Source: Psychroserpens luteolus (GTDB taxonomy: Bacteria > Bacteroidota > Bacteroidia > Flavobacteriales > Flavobacteriaceae). Taken from it: 64,000 nt of DNA. Positions 40,106 to 47,975 of the stretch are shown here, one piece after another. Position numbers and translations under genes: made by a program. Under the pieces are notes generated by a model. It saw only the letters and a program-made list of their open reading frames with translations. It was not told where the DNA came from and did no database searches. The stretch is from NCBI RefSeq assembly GCF_021032705.1, contig NZ_JAHVXI010000008.1, forward strand, positions 112,780 through 176,779. The letters are read 5' to 3'. Numbering within the stretch: the stretch's first letter is position 1; each line of letters opens with the position of its first letter.

Positions 40106-42889
40106 ATGAGAGCTATATTAGTAATCACATATGTATTATGCATAAATTTTGGCTTTTCTCAAACTGAAGAAATTGCAATTACCACTATACAATCAAATAT
40201 AAATAAGGCCGATCAATTTTATGAATCAAAACAAAAAGATAGTGCATTATATTATATAAATCAAGCTTTAATATTAGCTAAAAAATTTGATGTAGACAGT
40301 TTACAAATAAATGCACTTCTCTCCTTAAGCAATATTGAAAGTAACAAACAAAATGCATTAAGCCATCTTATCAATGCAAAGCAAATAGCTAGAAAAAATA
40401 AATATTTCAACCTTCTTGCAAAAACCTATTTTAGAATAGGCGAATTCCATTATAAAAATGATACAAATAAATTAGCCTTTAACAATTATATTAAGCTAGA
40501 CTCACTATCCAATAAGCATCATGTTAACCCTTTTCTTTTAGCTATGTCCAAAACCAGACTAGCTGGCTTATTATTTAGAGCCAGTAATTGGACCGATGCT
40601 GGCCAATTTCCTCAAATAGAAATGCATATAAATCAAGGTTTAAAAATATGTGATTCATTTAATCTAAAGATCCCTGCGGCCAAATTAAATTTACAAAAAG
40701 GTGTGTTGAATAAATTTAGAAAAAACTATTCTGATGCCATTACTTATTATAACAAGGCATTAGAACTCTCTAAAAAAAATCAAGATTATGTAACTCTAGC
40801 GGTTATTTATAACGATATCGGAAGTCTCTATCACATTATGAAACAAATAGACTCTGCAGAAACTAACTATTTAAGGGCTATTGAAGTAAATAAAATGCAT
40901 ACAGATACCTTGAACCTTGCTCTCATGAATCTTCAAATAGCAAATTTTTATAATATGATATCAAGGCCCGAAAAAGGGTTAATTCGTCTAAGTATAGCCG
41001 AAAACTTATATAAAAAAAGAACTGATATACGTAGAGAAAATCTTTTTAAGCTTAATGACGTAGCCACTAACATCTACTTTTCATTAGGTAAACTTGATAG
41101 TGCCTTTTCTAAGTCTAAAGAAGCCAACAGGTTATTCGTAGAAATGACAAAGGTTAAGAATGAAGAAAATATAACCGAGTTAGAAGCTAAATACGATAAT
41201 GCTAATAAACGTAATGAAATTAAACTTTTAAAAGCTCAAAACAAACTCGTTGAGGAGCAAAAACAAAATCAGCGCAACCTTCTAATGGCTGCACTTTGTA
41301 TATCTCTTCTAGTTGCTGGTTTTTTATTTTTTCTCTATAGGAATCGACAACAAACAAATAATAAATTAAAAGAGCTTGATATATTCAAAACAAATTTATT
41401 TACAAACATTTCACATGAATTGCGAACACCTTTAACCTTAATTTCTGGACCTATTGAAAAACAACTACAAAACCCCGAAACACCAAGTAATATTAAAGAG
41501 AATTTATCTTTGGTTCAACACAATTCGGATAGGCTTGTAAATCTGGTTGATCAAATGACTGAATTGGCTAAGATTGATTCAGGGCAATCTCAACTAAAGG
41601 TTTCATACGGACATTTAAGAACTATATTACAACAACAACTAGCTGTATTTCAATTTCAAGCTGAGCAAAAACAAATCATATTAAATCATAATTTAGATGT
41701 CCCAAAAGAAGCCTGGTTTGATTCGGATATGCTTCAAAAAATAACAGCAAACTTATTGACCAATAGTATAAAACATGCAGCAAAAGACTCAATCATATCT
41801 ATTAAATCTTATGTTAATACTAACATGCTTGAATTCTCAATTGGTAATAAGGTAGATAATCTTAATGAGATTAATCTAAATAAATTGTTTGAACGTTTTT
41901 ACCAAGTAAATAATAGTTCTAAAGGTATGGGTATAGGACTAGCTTTGGTAAGAGAATTAGTGAACTTACACAAAGGACAAATTAGTATAGAAAAAGCTAA
42001 TGTGTCAACTATTGTATTTAAAGTACGATTGCCTATTTCTAAGGATGCGTATAACCAAGATGAAATAGTTGAAATGCTATCACCCAAGGCACTTGAAAGT
42101 TTATCATCAAATTCAGAAGACACCATCAAGGAAGATGCTTCTGTTTTATTAATAGTTGAAGACGATCCAGATGTTAGAACATTCATAGCCTCTATTTTTA
42201 AGGTTAATTATCAGGTTATTGAAGCAGTAAACGGTACAGAAGGAATTAGTAAAGCTTTAGAATTAATACCAGATCTAATTATAAGTGATATTATGATGCC
42301 AGAAACAGATGGCATAGCACTAACCAAATCTTTAAAGGCAGATGAACGTACTAGTCATATACCAATAATACTACTTACGGCCAAGGTTAGTGATTCCAAT
42401 AAGCTACAAGGTATTAATGTAGGTGCAGATGATTACATTACTAAACCTTTTAAAAATGAACTCTTAACTGCCAAGGTTGATAAACTTATAGCTTTACGCA
42501 AACAACTGCAATTAAGATTTAGCCAAGAGATTATTTTGCGTCCGTCAGATATTGCTGTGACCTCTACCGAAGAACAATTTTTAGAAAAATTACAATCTGT
42601 TATAGATAACGAACTGATAGATTCTACTTTTACTACTGAAGTCTTTAGCCAATCATTAGGCATGAGTCGTATGCAGTTACACAGAAAATTAAAAGCACTA
42701 ACTGGACAATCTACTTCAGAGTTTATAAGAACTCAACGCTTAAAATTAGCTGCAGATATGCTTAAAAATTCTGGTACAATAGTTTCACAAGTTGGTTACG
42801 CTGTTGGTTTTAACGATCATTCATACTTCACTAAGTGTTTTAAAAAACAATTTGGATGTACTCCCACCGAATTTTCTAACTCTAAATAA
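40106..42889 (+). CDS. Hybrid two-component regulator (TPR - kinase - receiver - AraC HTH)
   Basis: A 927-residue protein that puts a two-component system on one chain. A signal peptide and periplasmic TPR repeats (to about 385) are followed by one membrane span (AALCISLLVAGFLFFLY), a dimerisation domain with the phospho-acceptor in FTNISHELRTPLTLISGPIE, an ATPase domain (NLLTNSIKH, GMGIGLALV), a receiver with Asp in DLIISDIMMPETDG, and an AraC-type DNA-binding domain at the end. The ATPase G1 box is degenerate (SIGNKVDN where DxGxG is usual). It probably controls the adjacent surface-protein cluster. Confidence 0.92.
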   Translation: MRAILVITYVLCINFGFSQTEEIAITTIQSNINKADQFYESKQKDSALYYINQALILAKKFDVDSLQINALLSLSNIESNKQNALSHLINAKQIARKNKYFNLLAKTYFRIGEFHYKNDTNKLAFNNYIKLDSLSNKHHVNPFLLAMSKTRLAGLLFRASNWTDAGQFPQIEMHINQGLKICDSFNLKIPAAKLNLQKGVLNKFRKNYSDAITYYNKALELSKKNQDYVTLAVIYNDIGSLYHIMKQIDSAETNYLRAIEVNKMHTDTLNLALMNLQIANFYNMISRPEKGLIRLSIAENLYKKRTDIRRENLFKLNDVATNIYFSLGKLDSAFSKSKEANRLFVEMTKVKNEENITELEAKYDNANKRNEIKLLKAQNKLVEEQKQNQRNLLMAALCISLLVAGFLFFLYRNRQQTNNKLKELDIFKTNLFTNISHELRTPLTLISGPIEKQLQNPETPSNIKENLSLVQHNSDRLVNLVDQMTELAKIDSGQSQLKVSYGHLRTILQQQLAVFQFQAEQKQIILNHNLDVPKEAWFDSDMLQKITANLLTNSIKHAAKDSIISIKSYVNTNMLEFSIGNKVDNLNEINLNKLFERFYQVNNSSKGMGIGLALVRELVNLHKGQISIEKANVSTIVFKVRLPISKDAYNQDEIVEMLSPKALESLSSNSEDTIKEDASVLLIVEDDPDVRTFIASIFKVNYQVIEAVNGTEGISKALELIPDLIISDIMMPETDGIALTKSLKADERTSHIPIILLTAKVSDSNKLQGINVGADDYITKPFKNELLTAKVDKLIALRKQLQLRFSQEIILRPSDIAVTSTEEQFLEKLQSVIDNELIDSTFTTEVFSQSLGMSRMQLHRKLKALTGQSTSEFIRTQRLKLAADMLKNSGTIVSQVGYAVGFNDHSYFTKCFKKQFGCTPTEFSNSK

Positions 42890-42925
42890 TCCCAATAACC
42901 TCTTTTTTCTGCTGAGTAAGTATGT

Positions 42926-42956
42926 TGTTACATATTTACCAACTAATGTTACATAT
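42926..42956. promoter_or_regulatory. Phased direct repeat, candidate binding site of the hybrid regulator
   Basis: TGTTACATAT at 42926-42935 and again at 42947-42956, exactly 21 bases (two helical turns) apart, in the gap between the regulator gene and the small gene at 43004. This spacing suits a dimeric AraC-type protein. Confidence 0.5.
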
Positions 42957-43003
42957 CTCACAAACGCTTGTTATACAAGTCTTTACATTTGAATAGTGAA
43001 TAC

Positions 43004-43156
43004 ATGGCAAAGTATAATAAAGTATATAAAGGAGATCTTAAACGGTTTACCGACAATAAGATTTATATCAATGTAAACTACCTTAAAAAAGGGGTTTATG
43101 ACTTGCACATCGTTTACAAAAACAAAGTAGTAAAACAAGTAACATTTAAAACATAA
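43004..43156 (+). CDS. 50-residue protein resembling a T9SS sorting tail
   Basis: A 50-residue protein starting at MAKYNKVYKG (the frame is open from 42968, but the downstream ATG fits the family better). Its second half, YINVNYLKKGVYDLHIVYKN followed by KVVKQVTFKT, has the pattern of the last strands of type A sorting domains (INVSNLxxGxYxLxI...N...VxKxIxK). It has no signal peptide and no cargo. It precedes the S74 protein gene by 9 bases. Similar stand-alone mini proteins occur in other flavobacteria, as far as I recall, without known function. Confidence 0.6.
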   Translation: MAKYNKVYKGDLKRFTDNKIYINVNYLKKGVYDLHIVYKNKVVKQVTFKT

Positions 43157-43165
43157 GTATGTATC

Positions 43166-44638
43166 ATGAAAAAACTATTAACTTTTTTATTAATGTTTTG
43201 TACTGTATTAACAATCGTAGGCCAAAATGGTATTAACTACAAAGCGGTTGTTAAAGATAGTAATGGAGATGTATTGGCCAATCAAAACATAAGTATACAA
43301 TTCACTATTTATGAAGGAGCTGCATTAACTAATAATGTTTATCAAGAAGATCATACATCAGTCGCAACTAACGCAAACGGACTTATAATTTTAAATATAG
43401 GAGAAGGTAATTCTAATAATAATTTAGAAGATGTTGATTGGAAAAAAGACGAACACTTTTTGAATGTACAAATTGATACAGGTTCTGGTTTGATAGATAT
43501 GGGAACTACAGCATTTAAAGCTGTTCCTTATGCACACCACGCATTTAATGTTAATGGTTTAGGGGCACTAGACGAAGGTAATGGTATAGGTTGGCGATTA
43601 TTGGGCATTAATCCTGATAATTATGGCAATATAGGGCAAAATTCTATAGACTTAAGCATCAATAATACGTTCAATAATAATAATGGCGCTGTGGGTCAAG
43701 ATGCTTTTACATCTGGTCGCTTTACAACCGCTAATGGTGGTAGCACTACAGCTATGGGTCGAGGAACTCAAGCAGAATCTTTTAATTCAACCGCAATTGG
43801 TAGCTATAATATTGGCGGAGGAAACCCAAATAATTGGGTGCCTACAGATCCTTTATTTGAAATTGGCAATCATGCAACTGGTATTTTAGGAAGATCAAAT
43901 GCCTTAACCGTTTTTAAAAACGGACAACATTTAATACAAACTTATTCAAGCAATATAGAATATGGTCTAAAAATAATCTCTTTTGGCGATGGAGCTGTTA
44001 TTGAAGCTTCCGATACAGGTCTTGTTGTTGAAGGCAATCAAGCTGGGATTACAGCAAGTGCAATAGCAACAAATAGTGAGGGTATTGATATAAACCCAGA
44101 CATTATACTTGGTGGAAAATTTGGGAGAATTTATTCGGACCCTGGAGATAATGATTCTGGCATTAGAATAAAATCAAATAGTGATATAATTTTTGACTTA
44201 GATGACGACGCTGCTGGTCCAGGGTTCAATTATTTTAGAATAAATAGTCCCTTTAATCCTGATTTTTCTATTTTTTCTGTTCATACTAGTGGAGAAGTAC
44301 AAATTAATAATAGTGTGGTTCATTCATCAGATAAACGCCTAAAAGAAGATATAGAGGAACTTGTATATGGGTTAAATGAAGTACTACAACTAAACCCTAA
44401 GCAGTATTTTTGGAAGGGTAAGGATCATAAAAGGAAATCCTTAGGTCTTATTGCTCAAGACATTCAAACCATTATTTCAGAAATAGTCGTTGAAGGAAAC
44501 GATGAGCAAAAAATGCTAAGTGTAAACTATATAGAACTTATTCCTGTTCTTATTAATGCTATCAAAGAACAGCAAGGAACAATAGATAACTTAAACAATC
44601 GTCTTTTAGCCCTTGAAGCTCTAGCTACAAACAATTAG
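43166..44638 (+). CDS. Secreted fibre-like protein with C-terminal S74 endosialidase chaperone domain
   Basis: A 490-residue protein with a signal peptide (to about residue 20). The N-terminal domain NGINYKAVVKDSNGDVLANQ is a beta domain common in Bacteroidota surface proteins. The middle is Asn/Gly-rich with short beta-helix-like repeats (GSTTAMGRGTQAESFNSTAI). The C-terminus is an intramolecular chaperone of the peptidase S74 type: SDKRLKEDIEELVYGLNEVL, then KSLGLIAQDIQ, with the catalytic Ser and Lys in SDKRLK. It likely trimerises and cleaves itself. The domain is best known from phage tail spikes, but no other phage gene is nearby. Confidence 0.88.
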   Translation: MKKLLTFLLMFCTVLTIVGQNGINYKAVVKDSNGDVLANQNISIQFTIYEGAALTNNVYQEDHTSVATNANGLIILNIGEGNSNNNLEDVDWKKDEHFLNVQIDTGSGLIDMGTTAFKAVPYAHHAFNVNGLGALDEGNGIGWRLLGINPDNYGNIGQNSIDLSINNTFNNNNGAVGQDAFTSGRFTTANGGSTTAMGRGTQAESFNSTAIGSYNIGGGNPNNWVPTDPLFEIGNHATGILGRSNALTVFKNGQHLIQTYSSNIEYGLKIISFGDGAVIEASDTGLVVEGNQAGITASAIATNSEGIDINPDIILGGKFGRIYSDPGDNDSGIRIKSNSDIIFDLDDDAAGPGFNYFRINSPFNPDFSIFSVHTSGEVQINNSVVHSSDKRLKEDIEELVYGLNEVLQLNPKQYFWKGKDHKRKSLGLIAQDIQTIISEIVVEGNDEQKMLSVNYIELIPVLINAIKEQQGTIDNLNNRLLALEALATNN

Positions 44639-44675
44639 ACTTCTGAAAATAAATCAAAACTTAAAACATGTTAAT

Positions 44676-45146
44676 ATGAAATCGACTAAGTATGTAATTT
44701 TATTTTTATGTATCACATTGGTGTGGTCATGCTCCAGTGATGATGATGCTAATAACCAAAATCCACCAACAGCGGCTCAACTTCTTGTGAGCCATGGCTC
44801 ATGGTCTTTAGAAAGTTTTACTGTACTAGAAATAAGAGATGCCGGGCCTTCCACTGCAACTTCTCAAGAAATAGAAGACGGAATAATGGATGATTTGTCA
44901 GGCACTACCATAGTATTTAATTCAGATTTTACGGGGACACTTACCAACCCTCAAGCACAATCACCATTTACCTGGTTAATAAATACTGATGATAGTTTGA
45001 TTCTAACACAAACAAGTGGAGATGTAATAAACTTTGACACAGTTAGTGTAACAGATACCCAATTGATGTTAAATACTGAAGCTACTTTCTATGATAGTGT
45101 AGTAGATTATGACGTAGAGGTTTATGGAACTTTTGCTTTTGAGTAG
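44676..45146 (+). CDS. Lipoprotein, lipocalin-like
   Basis: A 156-residue lipoprotein (lipobox VWSC, Cys19) followed by SSDDD, the acidic run after Cys that in Bacteroidota can mark lipoproteins for the cell surface. The mature part starts LLVSHGSWSLESFTVLEI and alternates beta strands, like small lipocalin-like domains. It is the second gene after the regulator in the surface cluster. The function is unknown. Confidence 0.75.
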   Translation: MKSTKYVILFLCITLVWSCSSDDDANNQNPPTAAQLLVSHGSWSLESFTVLEIRDAGPSTATSQEIEDGIMDDLSGTTIVFNSDFTGTLTNPQAQSPFTWLINTDDSLILTQTSGDVINFDTVSVTDTQLMLNTEATFYDSVVDYDVEVYGTFAFE

Positions 45147-45187
45147 ATAAAACGCTAAAGTAGAATTGGTAATAAAAAATGAAAACT

Positions 45188-45943
45188 ATGAAAACTCTAA
45201 GACTAATAATTTTATGTGGTGTAATAATTACATCCGTTAACTGTAGTAGCGATGATGACGGAAATACGGCTCCAGTACAACCAGTAGAAATATATCTACC
45301 AACTAATGTTACCGTTACAGATAGTGATGGAAATCTGGGAGGGATGGAGGTATCTTATAATGATGATAACCAAATAAACAGTTTGCAATTAGACTATAAC
45401 GGAAGCTCATTCAGTATAGGATTAATTTATTCTGATGGCAGGCTATATCAAGTCTTGAATAATACAATGCCTATTATTACTTTTCACTATACCAGTGGTA
45501 TATTAAGTAGTATCGTAGATGAGGTTGGTGGTGGTACTCTTAGTGTAGCCTACGAGCCCATGAATAATAAATATACGATAGATGGTGTAGCTGAGTATTA
45601 TTTTAATACATCTCATAACCTAATCACAGCAAATAATGGTCTCTTTTTAACACAAATTAGTTATAGTAATAATTCAGATCATAAAGGCATGTATAGTCCA
45701 GATGCATCCTTGCCCTTACCAATGCATTTTTTGGCTAGTGCTAATGAATTAAAACTGTTTTATTATTTGGCTAATCAGCGTATAAATAATGTTCAATTTA
45801 ATTTTAGCGGAGCAGGAACAATAGAAAATTATTCAGATTACCAGCTAGATGAAAATGGAAATATTTCTTCTTATAAAGTAAACCTTGAAAGTGGTGTTAT
45901 AGAAGATATTGTTATAGGTTATGAATTAAGAACTATTAATTAA
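45188..45943 (+). CDS. Surface-type lipoprotein, paralogue A
   Basis: A lipoprotein of about 251 residues (Cys19 in the form starting at 45188; the Met at 45179 adds three residues), followed by SSDDDG, a likely surface-export signal. The body consists of short beta hairpins of the type NQINSLQLDYNGSSFSIGLI and GRLYQVLNNTMPIITFHYTS, resembling the YD/RHS-like sheets of Bacteroidota lipoproteins. It shares its layout, and stretches such as YNDxNQIxxLxxxYN and YYLANQRI/YYLSSKQI, with the next gene, so the two arose by duplication. Confidence 0.75.
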   Translation: MKTLRLIILCGVIITSVNCSSDDDGNTAPVQPVEIYLPTNVTVTDSDGNLGGMEVSYNDDNQINSLQLDYNGSSFSIGLIYSDGRLYQVLNNTMPIITFHYTSGILSSIVDEVGGGTLSVAYEPMNNKYTIDGVAEYYFNTSHNLITANNGLFLTQISYSNNSDHKGMYSPDASLPLPMHFLASANELKLFYYLANQRINNVQFNFSGAGTIENYSDYQLDENGNISSYKVNLESGVIEDIVIGYELRTIN

Positions 45944-45966
45944 ATGCCAATAAACCATTTTAAACT

Positions 45967-46737
45967 ATGAAAACAACAATAGCAAAAATAAGTTTGAGTA
46001 TTATCCTTTTATTATTTAGCTGTAGCAGTGATGATGATTATACCAATTCTGCCTCTCCACCAACAGAACTTTATGTACCTAAACAAATAGATGTGATTTA
46101 CGGCAATAATAACCAAAGAACATGTTTAATTGAATATAACGATGCAAACCAAATTAGTAACTTAAATTTTCAATACAACAATATAGATGATGGAAGTTAT
46201 AACATTACATACAGCAATGGCAAAATAAATCAAGTAACAAAAGGAGAGTCTTTGCAATATACGTTCCTCTATACAAATAATATCTTAAGCAGTATACAAT
46301 TAGTAAACTCTAGTAATTCCAATAGTTTTGACATAACCTACGATTCAGACAATAACATTTATACATTGGGATCCTCTTCAGTATTTTATTTTGATAGCTC
46401 AGATAACCTAACTAGAATTGTGAGCGGTGATATTGAACGTTCGTTAAGTTTTACTAATCCAAATGCTTCAGAAGGTATTTTTAGTACTAGTCATGTACCT
46501 TTACATCTTATTTTTATTTTATCATCAATAGAGTTTGAAACACTATATTATTTATCGTCAAAACAAATTAGCGAAGCATCTGTAACCTATGATGGAGGTT
46601 TTCAAAATTCATCATTTTACGATTATGAGTTAGATAATAATGATAAAATAATTGGCTTTAAAATAGATAATGACTGGGGAACTGTGATGCGAACAGATCA
46701 GGTTTCAATTGTTTATCAACTACTTACAACCGAATAG
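45967..46737 (+). CDS. Surface-type lipoprotein, paralogue B
   Basis: A 256-residue lipoprotein (Cys19, then SSDDDYTN) clearly related to the preceding gene: ELYVPKQIDVIYGNNNQRTC and IEYNDANQISNLNFQYNNID correspond to the same positions in paralogue A, as does FETLYYLSSKQISEASVTYD near the end. The two genes are separated by 23 bases and probably co-transcribed. The function is unknown. Confidence 0.75.
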   Translation: MKTTIAKISLSIILLLFSCSSDDDYTNSASPPTELYVPKQIDVIYGNNNQRTCLIEYNDANQISNLNFQYNNIDDGSYNITYSNGKINQVTKGESLQYTFLYTNNILSSIQLVNSSNSNSFDITYDSDNNIYTLGSSSVFYFDSSDNLTRIVSGDIERSLSFTNPNASEGIFSTSHVPLHLIFILSSIEFETLYYLSSKQISEASVTYDGGFQNSSFYDYELDNNDKIIGFKIDNDWGTVMRTDQVSIVYQLLTTE

Positions 46738-46782
46738 TACATGATTAAAAGAAGAGATAAATTTTTAAAAGAAAATAGTATT

Positions 46783-47247
46783 ATGAGAACGTTTGCATTT
46801 ATTATAGTGATATGCTTTTCTGTTTTTTCTCAAGCGCAAATCATAGAAAAGTTTAGTTTAGATAGCGGTGGTGCATCTATAATTTCTGGAAATATTCAAG
46901 TTATATACACCATTGGCGAGGTTAATGTACAAGAATTAAGTGCAGGTAATGTACATATATCTGAAGGTTTTATAAATTCTGACGGTTTTAGTACTACATT
47001 AGGAATAGATGATATTGAAGAAAATGGTATTTTAATTTTTCCAAATCCTACTACATCAGAAATAAATATTAAAACATTTTTTTTAATTGATTCAATTGAA
47101 ATGTATAATAGCTTAGGTAAAAAGGTAGTTAATATTAAAAATACTAATAACGTTAAAATTGGATACCTATCTTCAGGGATTTACTTTCTAAGACTTAAGA
47201 CAGGAAATTTCGTTATAAATAAAAAGATTATTGTTAGCACTTATTAA
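46783..47247 (+). CDS. T9SS type A sorting domain-containing protein
   Basis: A 154-residue secreted protein (start at the ATG 46783, MRTFAFIIVICFSVFSQA; the frame also allows 46741, which would place 14 charged residues before the signal). After the signal peptide comes a short beta domain (SLDSGGASIISGNIQVIYTI then GEVNVQELSAG) and a C-terminal type A sorting domain: ILIFPNPTTSEINIKTF, IEMYNSLGKKV and YLSSGIYFLRLKTGNFVINK. It should leave the cell through the type IX secretion system. It closes the surface-protein cluster. Confidence 0.88.
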   Translation: MRTFAFIIVICFSVFSQAQIIEKFSLDSGGASIISGNIQVIYTIGEVNVQELSAGNVHISEGFINSDGFSTTLGIDDIEENGILIFPNPTTSEINIKTFFLIDSIEMYNSLGKKVVNIKNTNNVKIGYLSSGIYFLRLKTGNFVINKKIIVSTY

Positions 47248-47618
47248 AGCTCATTTAAAAAGAGTGCTCATAGAGCGAAGAGCTGTAAAGTATAAGTTTT
47301 AACCAAAAAGAATGCTAAATAAATTTGAAGTTTTCATACACTTTTGCTTTAAGAACTATATATTGAAAAACAAAAGTCAAATCAGATGATCTTGGCTAGC
47401 TTTTTAAGGCATTTTAAAACAAGGTAACTGCAGAGGTAACTTATTATTTTTAAATCAAATCAAACTAAATGATTACCCTAAAATGACAAAGACTTGATAA
47501 TTATACGATTACCAAGTTTTTCCTACTAATTGATTTTATAAAAAGTCGGGGTGGCAGGATTAACTACGTTCATCCTGAAAAAATTGTTGCAAATTAAATC
47601 GATGATTTAATTTTATTT
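47248..47618. other. Gene-free stretch with a partial tRNA-Pro copy
   Basis: No ORF of coding character is seen in these 370 bases. At 47545-47561 the 17-base sequence of the tRNA-Pro 3' end (with one flanking base) is repeated, in the same orientation as the tRNA gene at 47680. The rest is AT-rich without recognisable structure. Confidence 0.6.
47545..47561 (-). repeat. att-like copy of the tRNA-Pro 3' end
   Basis: GTCGGGGTGGCAGGATT is identical to 47679-47695, which includes the acceptor and part of the T arm of tRNA-Pro; the identity stops after ATT. Such duplications often mark an integration site of a mobile element. Confidence 0.6.
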
Positions 47619-47664
47619 AAAACAAAAAGGCTCTCTTAAGAAAATAAATTTTCTACGAGAGCCT
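47619..47664 (-). terminator. Terminator of the tRNA-Ser/tRNA-Pro transcript
   Basis: AGGCTCTC (47628-47635) and GAGAGCCT (47657-47664) with an additional AGAAAA/TTTTCT inner stem; on the minus strand it is followed by TTTTTGTTTT. Confidence 0.8.
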
Positions 47665-47679
47665 CTCTGCTTTAACTTG

Positions 47680-47754
47680 TCGGGGTGGCAGGATTCGAAC
47701 CTGCGACCTCCGCGTCCCAAACGCGGCGCGATAACCGGGCTACGCTACACCCCG
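47680..47754 (-). tRNA. tRNA-Pro (anticodon TGG)
   Basis: A complete cloverleaf on the minus strand, 75 bases. The acceptor stem CGGGGTG pairs with CACCCCG, the discriminator is A, the anticodon stem CCGCG/CGCGG carries loop TTTGGGA with anticodon TGG, and the T arm contains GGTTCGAATCC. The CCA end is not encoded. It lies 39 bases downstream of tRNA-Ser in the same transcript. Confidence 0.95.
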
Positions 47755-47793
47755 AAATGGTTATCTTTACTATTAAATAACTAGGAAAATTAG

Positions 47794-47882
47794 CGGAGAG
47801 ACAGGGATTCGAACCCTGGGTACCTATTTCTAGGTACGACGATTTAGCAAACCGCTCCTTTCGGCCACTCAGGCACCTCTCC
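47794..47882 (-). tRNA. tRNA-Ser (anticodon GCT)
   Basis: An 89-base class II tRNA on the minus strand. The acceptor stem starts GGAGAGG, the anticodon loop contains GCT within TTTGCTAAA, a long variable arm (TACCTAGAAATAGGTA) follows, and the T arm has GGTTCGAATCC. The discriminator is G. The CCA end is not encoded. Confidence 0.95.
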
Positions 47883-47916
47883 AATTGTATATGAACTTTG
47901 CAATAAATTGCGGATG

Positions 47917-47947
47917 CAAAGGTAACTTATCATTACAAAGAACGCAA
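47917..47947 (-). promoter_or_regulatory. Promoter of the tRNA operon
   Basis: On the minus strand TTG (47947-47945), a 20-base spacer and TACCTTTG (47924-47917), a good match to the Bacteroidota consensus, 34 bases upstream of tRNA-Ser. Confidence 0.6.
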
Positions 47948-47975
47948 CTATTTTTTAGATTTTTTTCTGTAAAAT

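Noticed and set aside
43166..44638. The S74 protein as part of a prophage
   Set aside because: No integrase, capsid, terminase or other tail gene is near; the neighbours are lipoproteins and a T9SS cargo.
42937..45315. A 16-base identity (TACCAACTAATGTTAC) between the intergenic region near 42940 and the lipoprotein gene near 45300
   Set aside because: One such match is expected by chance in AT-rich DNA of this length, and no flanking similarity exists.
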